Shown: positions 22,640 through 35,640 of the stretch, one piece after another | How the letters are laid out: the number at the start of each line of letters is the position of its first letter | How positions within the stretch are numbered: the stretch's first letter is position 1 | Source of the DNA: Diphasiastrum complanatum | Taxonomy: Eukaryota; Streptophyta; Lycopodiopsida; Lycopodiales; Lycopodiaceae | Length of the DNA: 64,000 bases | NCBI GenBank assembly: GCA_029204225.1 | Contig: CM055106.1 | Span: 16,655,620 to 16,719,619 of the forward strand | Direction of reading: 5' to 3' | Notes under the pieces: generated by a model | The model's database searches: none | The model's input: the letters and a program-made list of their open reading frames with translations, nothing else | Told to the model about the DNA's origin: nothing | Program-made: the position numbers and the translations under genes

Positions 22640-25600
22640 AGTGCTCAAAAACCCAGGCCTGCTACTTAATAATATTATTTTGTTAACTCTTTGATTGATT
22701 GTCATTGGCAATGTCTTAGAGCTGTCTCTTTCTCGAACATCTGGTTAGATAGAAATTGGGGAGATTTTGTGAATGGTCATTATATCATCTACTTGTACTT
22801 TGCTCTTTGAGTTTTTTCGTGTTTGATGTACTTTTGTATAAAGTTCTTAATTATTGGTTAAGGTTTCTAAAGAAAATGAAAAAAAAAAAAAGTCAAGGCG
22901 TATTCTAAAATAATGAACATACATAAAGTTTAGATAAGATTCTTATGACATCATCACACGGACATGAGTGTTACTTTGACAATGTCAGTGTAACAATGGC
23001 ATTCTTCTTTCAGCCAAAATTTGTCGGTCAAAAATTCGAAGTCCATGACACTCCTCGGTCTAACCTATCAGTCCTTTAACTTTTGGCCATGCTGACGATG
23101 ATGCATCGTTGTTATATATTATTACCTCTGAAGCTAGACCAAACAAGGCATTCTGCCTGTAAAGGTTTACATAGTCTATTCAAAAGCACAATACAAGCCC
23201 ACTAGGGAAATTGATATTTACGCCAAGTAAAGTCCCCACCTCCCTTGGCCCCACTAGGGGACTTTACCCCATTTCATTTCTAGCAAAAGTGTGGATTATT
23301 AAGCCACAAATTTGAGATTTCAAAGATCTCATTCAAACCTCATAGCTATTTTATTTCTCATGGCTATTTCACACTTAAAAGTCAACTAATTTTAGCAAAG
23401 GTTTCTTTAAGTCTACCATTTTATCTTATATTGAATTTCTATTGAAAATTCTTAAGAGCACATTTATTTTATATTGACGTTCTCATTAAAAGTCTTAAGT
23501 GTTAAGAGCACGCTTGAGGATTCAATTTTTGTTTGTAATGTCTAGTCCAAATAGGCCTTGTGGGGCTCACTGAATCCAACTCTAAAATAGGCCTAAAAAT
23601 AATTCTCTTGAATAGGCCTAAGAATTGTCAGCTTGCAATCCATTAAAGGGGCTCTCTCCCTTCAAAAGAATCAAAGGATTCCCTTTAGTTGATATAGTGT
23701 ATTTAAGAAAAGGCTAAAATTATGCAAAAGCCATTGGGTTCATAAAAAGACCTAAGTCATGCCATTAACATTCACATAAAGAATTTAGGAGCAGCGTATC
23801 CTGCATTGCCACTGTTTTGGCAGTGTTGGGGCCTTTCCATTCAATCATGGAATGGCAAGGAGAGATGCGGGAGTAGAGGGGGAGGTGGTGGTCCACAATG
23901 CTTGCGGAAATTTTTTTTTAAACATAACACAAAACCTATTAAAAAAATTTTATATAGCTTTTTCACAACTCATGGGCCGAAAGCCTACGATTCTATATGG
24001 AGAAGGCTTAAAAAAAATTTCTTTCAAGAAGAATTGAATTTTTATACAAAGCCTTATAATACGTTTATAGTTTATTCAAACTTTGGGTTATTGTTTGGGA
24101 AAGTTGGCACATATAGGAATGGAATCGACATCTTTCTCCAAAAATCAACTTCCCAAAAAACTTATAGGAAATTGATTTTAAAAAAATTGACAACTTTTTT
24201 GAGACAGGAGAAAAATTTTGTTTATTATTTTCAAAAGCAAGAAATTTCTACGTGGTAAAGTAGGTAGATTCATATAAATTTGCAATATATTGCTGGCAAG
24301 AAAATTGAGGTGCAGAATTCAGAAGACACAATTTTTGAAAAATCAACTTCTTCTAGAAAACACAAGAAATTAAGGTGATTCAATAATCAATATCAAAATG
24401 TTAAATTTGTACATTTTGATATATATTAGAATTTACTAATGATTAAGAAATATTTGTATGACTTTTGTATTTAAAAAGAAGTCAAATGGCGTGTAGTTTG
24501 TTAACACTTTACAAAGCCTACAACCAAATTAATTATTTCAAAAATCTTAAACCAAAAAAATTGATATGAAAATAAAAACCTATAGTTTAATATTTAATAG
24601 GCTCATAACCTATAGGGGTTCAAACATGAAGGTTATGAGAACATATAAAAAAAAATAGTAGGTGAACTAAAAATTTGGTAGGCGTTTTCCAATGGATTAT
24701 AGGTTTTTGGCAAGCACTGGCACGTGGAGCATCCACCACCACCCTTGGATGGTGTGTGCACCATCATGCCAATGATGATGTTGAATATGTTGATCCAAGA
24801 TACTAGGGTGCTTTGACTTGCCGTAAAGTTTGACTGAGGTCACAACTGCCATTTTGGATAACATAGATCATCCTTTACATAAGGGAATGAGATTTATCAT
24901 TGACCTTCATTGGGTCATTTTGCCATAAAAGATGCCTCACTGAGTGGAGAATCCATTAACCATACATAAAATTCATTTTTAAGTTGTTCAAGTTGGTCAA
25001 ATGAATGAATAGGTCAAACTTCATATGAAAAACAAAAGTTCTTTGAGACCCTTTTTTAATTAGTTTGGATAACATCTTGGAAATTTCAAAATCTTCGCAT
25101 ATTGATGTTGCCATATTTCATCTGTAACACACAATGGAAATCCAAGCTCAATCTTTCTAAAAAAACTGGTACATTTTTTTTCCTTTCTTGGACCACTTTG
25201 CCTTGTGCATTCAAGCTCTCAAAATGACATTATTTATAATAATCACTTACAATGCACTATCATGGTTTGTACACAAGTATACAATGTTACACCAAACCTT
25301 ATCCAAGAGCCAAGCCTCGAGTATGTGAATGACGCACCAAAGCAATAGTCTACCGTTGCACCAGCATGGCAAGAATCTCCCTTTCACCCAATTGTGCTCA
25401 TCTCGTTGCCAACCCAAATATGTTAAAGCTTTAACCATACTCTTTTGTTGTCATGCATGCTTACATTTTGAAACCTAATTTTAGTTGCAAAGTGATTACC
25501 TTTGAAGAAATAATTTGTTAGTATGACAATCAAAGGTTTCTCATATAGTTTCAAAGTTTTGACTTTTTAAGTGATGTTGACCTGAGTAGAATGATACACA

Positions 25601-25835
25601 TTTCCACAAAAAAAAAAGTTGGAATTTAATTTGAGAGTCAAAGATGGCTTTGGATTGTTGACTTCATCCCAACATCTAAATATGCAAAAAGTTTTTATAC
25701 GATTAATATAGCATACAAGAATCACATTACCTTTAAAATGGGATTTGAAGCTCTAATATTGTATCAAAAGTTGAATTTGACTCTAGATTATTGAATGGAA
25801 TGTAATATGAATAAAACAAAGGTAAAAAAAAAAAA
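22640..25835. other. AT-rich intergenic DNA, little recognisable
   Basis: Apart from a short hairpin at 23227-23267, nothing supportable was found. The 150-codon frame at 23806-24258 is Lys/Phe-rich and lies in poly-A/poly-T sequence, with no recognisable motif, so it is not called. Confidence 0.5.
23227..23267. repeat. Perfect 11 bp hairpin (GTAAAGTCCCC / GGGGACTTTAC)
   Basis: The arms at 23227-23237 and 23257-23267 are perfect reverse complements around a 19-base loop. No gene lies close enough for it to be a terminator of a known transcript. It may be the core of a small palindromic transposon relic. Confidence 0.75.
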
Positions 25836-25977
25836 ATTCCAACAAACCTACCATGGCAAGGCTAGGGCTACGCCCACCATCATCCAAGAAAAGGATGGTT
25901 GAGGGCTATAGTCGAGAGCTCTTAAGGCATTTGGATGCAAAAGTTGCAAAATTCAACCCATAGAATAAAGCTTACAT
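25836..25977 (+). repeat. Dispersed repeat, copy 1 (copy 2 at 46012-46130)
   Basis: The phrases ttccaacaaacc, caaggctag, ctacgcccacc, tcatccaagaaaaggatgg and tagaataaagcttac occur in the same order and orientation at both sites. Copy 2 lacks about 16 bases in the middle. It is non-coding. With only two copies in the window, its class (SINE-like, LTR scrap or MITE) cannot be fixed. Confidence 0.85.
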
Positions 25978-27299
25978 TATGTGCACTACTACTACAGTAG
26001 GCGAGTTTGATTGCGAAAGTAGAAGAGCAGCAGTCAGACAAATCAATTTGAGTGTCAGACAGATAGCAGGAAGCATGCAACACTGACAAAATTTGAATGC
26101 AAAACTAGACAATAATTTATTCAGATTGAATGTATAGAAATACAAGTCAGATGATGTAAGTGAGCACAAATTAATAGCAGGCGAAATAGCGTATTCACAA
26201 AGCTAACTATGATCTGTAACATCTATGAGCTTATACTGACAATCAATTTGAAAGAAAAGAATCAATTCTTGAAAGCATCTACTAAGTTTGTCTTTGATAA
26301 GCTGGCGTCTAGGCGACTATGGGCGCTCGAGCGTATGTGAAATCAGCCTACATTGGCATTGACATGCATTCGATCCATACATAATTGATTATAATGATCA
26401 ACTATATACGATTTACATTTGTGCAGATGTATGTACAAGAAGGTGGCATGGAGCCGTTTGTGATGTCTAGAATAGATCATGGTTGATGTTGTCATTGTCC
26501 AAGTAGTTGCACAGTACAGTAAGTGGGTGTGAGAAGTCTTTGACTATTCGGAGTTGAGCGTGTCATTGTCGATAGTCAATGGAGTCAGGATGGCCTTTGA
26601 CGATAGTCGTTTGAGTCAATAAGTCGGACTTCCTGATAAGTCGGCCAAGTTGGGTTTTTCCAATAAATCTGAGTAGTCTGTTAAGTCGGGTGATTTTGAC
26701 AAGTTGGACTATCACTCTCTTGCCTGTCTTCCATAATAGATGTTCTGCAAACTTTGTGATAGCACGTGTAAAATTGCAGCAATATGAATGGAACTAGATT
26801 AACATGGGATTCAGGAGAGTAGAAGAAATAAATCCAACAGAGGGGATGTGGGAGGAAGGGTGATAGTCATGGATGAGGACATGACTATGGTGAGAGTAGT
26901 GAGTGGAGAAGAAGTAGAGACGATGATGGATGATGACTTAAAATTTGCTTCAAATAGGATTACAAATCATGCAACACAATAACACAGATAGAAAGTACTC
27001 TCCGCTCAAAGCTCACATGGCAACTATATTTCTCAAAACCAAAATATACTGTACATATAGTTTTCACTATGGCAACCCATGCATGGCCCATGTTGCCATT
27101 GACGGGATGCGTGTCCCGTCAACTCGCCTTTTGGCGAGGCCAACTAGTTCTTATCCACTGATAGGACCCACAATACAATAACACAGTAGTTCTACTTTAG
27201 TTCTAACTCTCTCCCTAAAAGTAGAATCTACTTTTTATACAACCATATACATAAAAATCAAAGCAAACTTTACGTATAGAAAGCTTTGATCTAAACTTA

Positions 27300-28985
27300 T
27301 CAAACTTTTCTCTAATGAGTGGCTTAGTGAAAATGTCAGCTAGTTGCTCATCTATGCTACAATGAATGACAATAATTTCCCAACTCAACAACTCTCACGT
27401 ATAAAGTGATTTTGAATTTCTATGTGTTTGGTTCTTGCATGGAACACCAGATTCTTTGCTAGTTGAATGCCACTCTGACTGTCGCTATGTATAATCGTGG
27501 GATTTTCCTGTTTCATGTCAACCTCATCCAAGATTTGCCACAATCATATAGCTTCCTATGCTGCGCTACACATTGCCTTATACTCTGCTTCTGTTGTGGA
27601 TAGAGCAAATGTACTTTGCTTCTTACTAGACTAGGAAAAGCAACTGCCACAAAGCTGGAATACATACCTTGTGGTGGATCTACGATCATCATAGTCACTC
27701 CCCAATCCGCATCCACATAGTCACATAACTCAGGTAAACCCTCATGCTTCATGTACACCAATCCATAATCAAAAGTGCCTTTGACATGTCGCAAAATGCG
27801 TTTGGCTGTCTTCCAATGCATTTTCGTAGTGCTACAATAAACTGACTTACAATACCAACAACATAGCATATATCTGGTCTAGTTGTGGTAAAGTAAATCA
27901 AGCTCCCTACTAACTGCCTATACAGCGTAGCATCAAATGGTTGTGACTCATCAAGCTTAGAAAGCTTTTTACCTGGTTCAATAGGAGTGTTTACTGGCTT
28001 ACAATCTTGTAGCCTGAACCTGTGCAGCAACTCTCTGACATATTTCACCTATGTTAGACCCACCTCATGTCCTTTTTGCCACACCTCCTCTCCAAGGCAA
28101 TAATGCATTAGGTTGAGATATGTCATATCGAATTATTCCATGAGATCCTTCTTGATCATATCTATCATCTCTTAATTATTTTCCATAATAATTAAGTCAT
28201 CAACATAAAGAGCAACCAAAGAAACCATACCATCAAAGCATAAGATGTAAAGATTTGGATCAAAGTGTGTTCTCACCATCCCTTTAGAACGAAAGTAGGC
28301 ATCAATCCTGCTGTACCATGCACGTGGTGCCTGTTTGAGACCATAAAGTGCTTTCTTCAAGTGACATACTTTATTCTCCTATCCTTTTGCTATAAAGCCT
28401 TCAGATTGATCCATGAACACCTCTCCTTCTAACTCACCATTTAGAAAAGCAGATTTCACATCCATTTGATGTAAAGGCCAACCAAAATGTGAAGCTAAAG
28501 CAACAAGTAGACATAAAGTATTCCACTTACATACTGGCGACAAGTTCTCCTCATAGTCTATGCCTTTACTTTGTGCATAACCTTTAAAAACCAATCTCGC
28601 TTTGTGCTTTGCTATACTTCCATCTGCATGGTACTTTGTCATATACACCCATTTACAAGCAATAGGTTTCTTGCCAACTTATGGTTCCACTAAGTCCCAT
28701 GTGCTATGCTTAGCAATTGACTCCATCTCTTCTTCCATGGACTTGACCCAAATGTCATCATCCTTTGCTTCAACATAAGTTGAAGATTCTTTGCTTTGAA
28801 TAATGCTAGATAAGAGAGCATCTTCATACCTATCAGGTTGTGTCTTCTCTCTTGTTGATCTTCGTAGCTCTCCCTGGATAGATGATCCTGGAAAGTCATC
28901 CATGTCGCGACTCTCTATCAATCTCTCAATCCAGTTAGAGAGCTTCATGTCAAGTGATTTTTTATTGAACTTACTTAGTTTGTAA
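27300..28985 (-). mobile_element. Ty1-copia RT and RNase H relic, 5'-truncated
   Basis: Minus-strand pieces in order: the pre-RT spacer and RT start (28679-28948, ending WVKSMEEEMESIAKHSTW), RT fingers (28379-28648, HQMDVKSAFLNGELEGEVFM), RT palm (28172-28360, KKALYGLKQAPRAWYSR and LYVDDLIIM with the YVDD site intact), then the RT/RNase H connection (27749-28048, PVNTPIEPGKKL) and RNase H (27513-27869 on to about 27300). Stops and frameshifts separate the pieces. Nothing of gag, protease or integrase precedes 28985, so the 5' end is lost. 3' LTR material may occupy 26950-27230 but could not be bounded. Confidence 0.85.
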
Positions 28986-30404
28986 TACTTATAGCTTCTT
29001 TAGCTAGTTCTCTTCATCTTTCATTTCTAGGTGTTTTCTTCTTCTTCTTTTTCTTTTTGTTTATCAAGTATGAATAACACTCATTCAAGACATGCAATTT
29101 TGATACAGTCTTCTTGAGTGACTTTCCTTGTCTACTTCAAGATGGCACCCACTAGGCTAGGATGGTGCGGCTAGGCTTCACACCTACACCTCTCTGTCCA
29201 ACACTATACCTTACTTCTTCCACAAATCTTGAAACTGCTGTACTACTCAATCATAAAAACATTCAATCTTGCTCACACATCTCACAAATATCACCAAGTC
29301 CAAACAACTTCTTTTATCACACATTACCATCATGATCAACAGTTACAATCATTCATTTTTCATCTATACAATCATTAAATAATGATTGTCCATTCAAAAT
29401 CGAAACTCATATAAAGAATTTCACGAGGTCAATTCCATGTGGAATATTCAATTATTTTTTTTTTTTCATCACGATGTATGTTTTGATAACACATTAGGAG
29501 CATTGATAACACTTCTAAACCTTCTAAATCCTCTATGGCAGTATGAACTACGCTACCACTAGAGTATCTGGCTTTCATGGATCTAAATCCCATTGTGGTC
29601 GCCATAAACCATGTGGTACGTTTGGTGGGTTGCTTAATAGTGTTCATAACACTATAGCGGGGTTTTGTATGATTATGAAGCCAGTCATTGTGTTTATAGT
29701 TCGGATATTGCCATAGATTATACTAGAAGGTAACGTAAGTTTGAACCCATTCACCTCATAAGTAATCCATCTCAAATATTCTTTTCAATGATATTAATGT
29801 TTTCCATTTAGTAATTCTCGTATTCTCTCCAATCAAGCAAACTTTGTATACAAATATTTTATCATGATCTAATTAAGATAGGTATGATGTTGCTTTAGAA
29901 GTTGATAGATCACAATTAGAGTTCAATTTGTAATTCATTACTCCATAAGGATTACTATTGCTAGTCATTCATATATTGTGGCAAATATTATCTTTCAACA
30001 TTTTTATTTCAAAAGGAAGCTCCATTTTGATGATTTGTATGAAATCATTTTCATTACAATTCAATAGAGAGTATTTAGTTTGATCATCCATTCACATTAG
30101 TAAATTTCATACTTTTATCAATTATAGTTCTTACTACAGAAGGTAAATCCGTTAGTCATCTTTTACTGCATCACACATTTAGTATAAATAGACTAATCAG
30201 ATTCCCATTCTTTAATTCCATTCACAGCCATTGCAATAATACACAAAATAACATTTACTCATCTTCTATATGTATTATGAAGTGAATTAATACATGAGTC
30301 AAAACAAAGATATGCAATAAAAATTACCTCAGCCTTTTTACTTCTGACTTAAATTTCAAGGAATGTTATATAGGCCAAGGTCATTCTTCAACAGTATCAT
30401 CACA

Positions 30405-30480
30405 AGGGGGTTGGCTCAGTTGGTTAGCTTGACATCCAAAGTTTCAACAGTACCGGTCTGCTAGGTTCTTTCTTAATTTA
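30405..30480 (+). mobile_element. SINE-like fragment with tRNA A box
   Basis: GTTGGCTCAGTTGGTTAGC is an excellent pol III A box of the kind found in plant tRNA-derived SINEs. The expected B box downstream is only loosely matched (ctgctaggttc). The segment does not fold as a whole tRNA, so a SINE remnant is preferred over a tRNA gene. Confidence 0.5.
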
Positions 30481-30963
30481 GAGTCACTCTGCATCTTTTC
30501 CAGCAATGCACAAGATTTCTTCCCAAACTGTCGGTTCTCATCTTTAACTTTGCTGGGTCATCTTCTTCATTTTCCATGAGAAGAGAGAGAGAGAGTACGT
30601 TGTATGAGGAAGTGTGGGTGTGGGAGTTTTTGCTAGAGAGAGAGATAGAATGCGCTGTTACAGAGATGTAGGTAGGAGCAAATGAGAGATAGATTTAGCA
30701 CTGATTAGTGAGAGAAAGATAGCAGTGATGGACTGAGTGAGAAAGAGAGAGACAGAGAGAGCGGCTGTCTGTGAGGAGGTCTGGGTGTGAGTGATTTCGA
30801 AAGAGAGATAGGGAGCAGCGATTAGAGACTGCCTTCAGAGAAAAGTGATACAACTATTCTGTCACAGAAAAATAGATCACTCATTATGCACTGTTCGTGT
30901 GTGCGATCAGAAATGTAGACTGATCAGCGGAAGAGGAGCAGGTAGGAGCGTAGATAGAGTCTC

Positions 30964-30965
<2 letters not shown>

Positions 30966-30996
<31 letters not shown>
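30966..30996. repeat. (GA)n microsatellite
   Basis: Uninterrupted GA run of about 15 units in a broader purine-rich region (30570-31300). Confidence 0.95.
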
Positions 30997-31000
<4 letters not shown>

Positions 31001-32883
31001 AGAAATGCTTCTTCTTTATATAATCCTATTCCAAAGATCAAAAAATTTGTAAAAAACATCAATATTTAACGCCAGTCTTTGGAGACCACAGAATCATACA
31101 CAATGTTATCACAAATGAGAGAGAGAATGTGTCAGAAGACTCCATGCCTCTCTTCATCACCAGAACACTGAAAATGATCTCTGCTCATAACCAAGAAAAC
31201 AAGACAAAAAACTCCTCTTCTCCGAATGAACGAATCAATGTCTGCTCCCTCGAATGCCTCGTGAGAGAGAGAGAACGAGAGAAGTTACCAACCTCTCACT
31301 TCCAAACACCATCCTCTTGTTGTTTTCCATTGAATCCCTTTCATGGAATTCAAATTTACTCACGTTTCAGGTCCATTTGACAAGTGTCGATTGGTAGGTT
31401 GATGGCTTCGAATTCTTCTGTAGTCCATGGTGTAACTGTCTCCGACGACTAAGAGAAGGGCAATTTCTTTAAAACAGACTTTCAATAAAGCTTATAGTAC
31501 CTTTCATATCAATTTTTTGTTTCATTTCGTCAAAAGGGTACTTGAATATGGTTTTCGGTTTTAATCCTCATCCATTGTTTATCAGTTTTGCGGATTTTCC
31601 CGTGTCTTTACACAGTCTGCAGAATTACAAGTGTTTTTACACAGTCTACAAAAATACACGGAGTTTGACAACAGTGTTGCATTTTCTCTCTCTACAATCC
31701 AGACAGTGTCGCCTGTCAAGAATTACGAATAAAATGGCTGATATTATTCAGCAAGGTCTTTCACTCATATTTGAAATTTTTTGCAAAATCAATATCATTA
31801 AACAACAACTTTTATGACCAACCCCTAAAATATACAAAAAACTGGGATTTTCGAAATCCATTCGAAATGGACCAACTGTGAAAATCGATTAAGAAGATCG
31901 ATTTTGCATAATCATAGGCATTGTCACAAATCGAAATCATCTCGAAACATCCAGCATGCATCTAACTTAACATGCACTGAATTTTTCAGGAAAACAATTG
32001 TTTTTTTGTAAATAGTCTATTTACTCGAAAATCTACTTTTTGATCTAGAATTGCCAAAAATAGCTACATGCAAGAATTCTACTGATCAAATCACTGATTG
32101 CGCATGCAACATGCATCCAAGCATGCATACAGGTCTATCCATACATTTTCATTAGCAGACATGCACTAAACTCTATTACAAGCATGCATGCATCAAAACA
32201 ATTCCAAAATTTTGCAAATTTTAGTTCAAAAATTGCCAAACTTCAGACAACCATAACTTTCTCTACAAGATACCAAATTGGTCATTGTAAAACACAGGGT
32301 GGAGGGAGAGTGGGTCTACAAGGCAGTTGACACATCACCTTGCCACCTAGTCCTCACACATGCGAGCAATAAATGCACCAAAAATAGGTAGGAGGGCGCA
32401 CTTTTGGAAGGAGAAATCATCAAAATTTGCATCCCATCCCAATAAGCCTTGGATCAGAGGTTACAAGCACTCTAATAATATTCATTAGAGAGGCATAGAA
32501 GTTTCTAACAGGTACAACAAGCAATCATAAGCTCAGATCAAGCAAAAAATGCCAACCTTCATGCAATCATTAAAACTAATGACTGTAAAACAGTAAGTAC
32601 AATTTGGAAAACGTACCACACCAGATCCTATGACCAATTTCTTGCAAAAACCATGAATTTTAGGTGAAAAATTCATTAAATCCATCAAAAAACCTATGAT
32701 TTTCTTCAAAACTCATGGAACAATTCCACAATTATGATCATTAGGCTGAAAGTACACCAAGGATCTAAGAAGCCACCTACTTGAAATTGAATTCCAAAAC
32801 TTGGAAGAACAAGCAAAGAGATACACCAATAGAACTGCAAATCCAAGATCTCCAAGCTCCACCTCCTGGTAGATGAAAATCAA

Positions 32884-32895
32884 GCTCTGATACCA
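32884..32895 (-). other. tRNA-Met primer-binding site and adjoining LTR end
   Basis: The minus strand reads CCTAACA-T-TGGTATCAGAGC: an LTR ending in CA at 32897, one spacer base, then the initiator tRNA-Met primer site. The LTR extends rightward from 32897; its outer end could not be fixed. The interior to the left is non-coding. Confidence 0.7.
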
Positions 32896-33423
32896 ATGTT
32901 AGGATCACCAAGTGAAGATCTTTCACAATCCTATCACATGCAAACCAAAAGGACACCTATGGAGCATGAACCACCCAACCAATATGGAGAGGCTAGTGAA
33001 TACCCTAACCAATCCACCCCCAAGCCACAGTGAAGAACACAAGAGAGGAGAGAAGAAACTGGCTCAAGAATCACAATTCACAATAGGAGGATGGGCGAGT
33101 TTCCAATGGATATATTCTCTCCAAGAGAGAGAGAAAAATTAAAAAATGACTTTTAAATGTACATATTTAGTAAAAAATGGTACTTATATTAGTACCAAAT
33201 AACATTTTCTATCGCTACATTGCAAATCTCCAATAGGGCCTTGTGGACAACACTAGAGTGAAATATCACTTTCCTCCAAAGTGGAGCTATAATGATCTCC
33301 AAGAAATCAGCAACAACTTCTTGGACTTCCGTGTACTTAAACGAATGATCATCATTCAATGAGCTTACCCATAGTCGGAATATCGGCGATGCAAAAGGTG
33401 TAGGGTCTTCTCGTGAAAAATAT

Positions 33424-34600
33424 CAACTAGTTTAGTTTAGTCAAGTTGAGTTTCTTTGGCAATCTTGAGGCCAATACGCATTTCCATATTAGAGATAGAA
33501 TTTATAAAGTTAATAAGGCCTAAGAATAGTGGATTTACTATTTTTGACAACTTATGCATGTTGATAAGGTCGCATATATACCTATTCTAATTGGTGTATT
33601 CATGTGCATTGAGTCTAGTCATGTTAGATCTAGGGTTTGGAAGAGATCTAGACACTTCCATAACATTATTCAAGATTCTATATCAACTTTCTAGCTTTTG
33701 CATGTAGAACGTGAATGATTCAATTTGTGTACTTTTGTGGAAACCCTAAAATTGATAGGATCTGTTGTGTTTGAAGTTGCTGGACTTTTCAAGAGTGTGT
33801 TTCAACCTTAGAGAGAGAAAAAGTTCATAATATTGTAGGTTGATCATTTGTTGATAAGTGTCATCATTCTATGTATTGGATTTGCTAGTCTTTATGTGCA
33901 AGAAAGAGATTTGAGAGGTTCCATATCTTTGTGATTTCTTCTTGGATTCATTTGTTGAATTTCAAGAGAGTGCTAAGTGCATTGAAATAGGTTGAAAGAG
34001 AAGATCAAATCATTCCAACATGGCTACAAATGGATGCTTCATGTTGGAGAGCAATGATAGGCTTACCTCAAGCAACTATTCAACTTGGAAGGTGAGAATG
34101 GAGTCTCTCCATGAGATGAATGAGTTGATGGATATTGTTGTAGGTGTGGAGGAGAGAACTTTGGCACCTCAAGAACAATTGAGGTATGATAGGAGGGCAA
34201 AGAAAGCTCTTCATGCTATAAAGATGAATGTGACAAATGAACTTCTCAAGGAAGTTGGTAAGTTCACTACATCTAGTGAGGCTTGGAAAGCTCTAAAGAA
34301 GGTTTATGGGTCCAAGTCTATATCAAAGGTTCTAACCCTTAGGAGGCAAATCTTTCAAAGTTTACAAAAGAAGGATGAAAGTGCTCATGATTTTGTTCTG
34401 AGGGTTAAAGCATTCAATGATGAGTTAACATGTATTGATGAAAGCATTAAGTAGATAGAACTTGTTCGAGTAGTTCTTAATGGCTTGTTGGATGATCGTG
34501 CTAATCTTGTTCCATGTCTTGCTATTCAAAAAGACATTTCCAAGTATGGAGGACTTGCGAAAAATCTTGGTGGATGAGGAGTTTAATAAAATTGATCCTA
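33424..34600 (+). mobile_element. Ty1-copia leader and gag relic
   Basis: A gag frame runs from ATG 34020 to a TAG at 34452-34454 (144 codons). It has the copia gag opening LTSSNYSTWKVRMESL and the block TNELLKEVGKFTTSSEAWKA. The same frame continues past the stop (VVLNGLLDDRANLV) until a frameshift near 34540. The leader from 33424 matches, in inverted orientation, segments at 36960-37200 and 38740-39010, and so includes LTR sequence. No pol follows; the element is cut off near 34600. Confidence 0.75.
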
Positions 34601-35280
34601 GAAATGATGGATAAAGCACCTACAAAGGATCCAATCAAGGGCTAATAGCTAGATTACTAATCAATGTATTGATTTCTAGCTTATCTTGGTTTGAACTCTT
34701 CAAATTGGCTCCAAAATCATGCTAAACTCTTAACATGTGTGAGTGTACGGCTGCTGCTACTTGTGTACTGTACCTGCACCTTCAAACTCATCTAATGATT
34801 GAAAAAAATCCATATGGCAATAGCAATCATCATTCAAAAGATAGACAAAAACTAGTCATGAAGGAAGATCTCGATTTTGCTCATACATTGATGGAGAAAC
34901 CATCACATATTTATACATTAGTAGCTCGGATCTGAGCATTTTAGGGCTTCTCTGAACTCATCATAACCTAACTCTAACATCCAACCTAATAGGTTATTGG
35001 ATCCATCCTAATTTTGGGTCAAGATCTCAAGATCCAAGAACAATGTAAAACTTGCTATTTTTAGCTCATAGAATCTCTTTGGCACAACTATACACATTTT
35101 GGCCTCATTCCAAAAGTTCCATTCAAAATCTAGCTTAATGATTTGACTTGCACATGTGTCATCTCACAACATGGCCTCAATGTAATTTACAAGTGGAAAT
35201 TACAAACTAGCTTGTGTAATTTTAACAACATGAACACCCTAAAAAAAAAACATAGTTCATTGTCCACTTGAATTCCCTTT
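34601..35280. other. Non-coding stretch, nothing recognised
   Basis: No motif or repeat was seen between the gag relic and the shared segment at 35281. Confidence 0.4.
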
Positions 35281-35400
35281 GATGATCTTGACTAGCTCCA
35301 AATTGCCACCTTTTCTTTTGTGCTGTTGAAGATCAACCTCTTGATCTTCTTCTTGACCATCAAAATTATTGACTAAGACCTCTTTTCTAGGCCATTAGTT
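35281..35400 (-). repeat. Copy of the unknown-ORF segment found again at 38071-38200
   Basis: Both segments contain cttgactagctccaaattgc, cacctttYcttttgtg, aacctcttgatctt and gactaagacctctttt in the same orientation. At 38071-38200 this is part of the open frame at 37822-38307. Here it is broken by frame changes. It indicates a second, more decayed copy of the same non-autonomous element. Confidence 0.8.
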
Positions 35401-35410
35401 GCTTCCATTC

Positions 35411-35640
35411 CATGAAATGTTTTCTCATCCTGCAGATTGGATTTTAGATTTATTTAGTGGTAGTGACACAACTATTGCATGTGTTGTCCAAAAGGACAAG
35501 CATGTTGCAACTGTAGAATTAGATGAGAGTTAGCAAATTTTGTTAAGATAAGATTAGCTGGTATATTAGTTTTGTCGGACGAGTTTCAAGAGGTGAATAA
35601 GTTGGGCCCCTCTGAAGATGGTATTGCTTTTAAATTTTTT
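35411..35640 (+). pseudogene. Fragment of a bacterial-type DNA methylase-like protein (motif I)
   Basis: The plus strand reads EMFSHPADWILDLFSGSD then TTIACVVQKDKHVATVELDE, followed by a TAG (35531-35533). In another frame come NFVKIRLAGILVLSDEFQEV and NKLGPSEDG. The first part matches the SAM-binding motif I of N4-cytosine/N6-adenine DNA methylases (LDxFxGSGTT...xELD, followed by the helix that begins near Q/F). The second Gly of GSG is Asp here. No catalytic DPPY/SPPY motif was seen in the window. Such proteins are rare in seed plants. A stop and a frameshift make this a relic or a fragment of a larger gene or element. Confidence 0.55.

Larger units (their letters stand above)
28986..32883. 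other. Non-coding stretch with GA-rich blocks; possible non-autonomous LTR interior at the right
   Basis: 29-30.4 kb is AT-rich and featureless. 30.57-31.3 kb is purine-rich with a (GA)n run at 30966-30996. 31.8-32.9 kb is A-rich non-coding sequence leading into the primer-binding site at 32884, and so may be the interior of a minus-strand LTR element without coding capacity. No ORF with recognisable similarity was found. Confidence 0.4.

Noticed and set aside
23806-24258. 150-codon open frame on the plus strand
   Set aside because: Lys/Phe/Asn-rich product of A- and T-runs, no motif, no splice or neighbour support.
30405-30480. A tRNA gene
   Set aside because: A good A box but no proper B box, anticodon arm or acceptor stem; called SINE-like instead.
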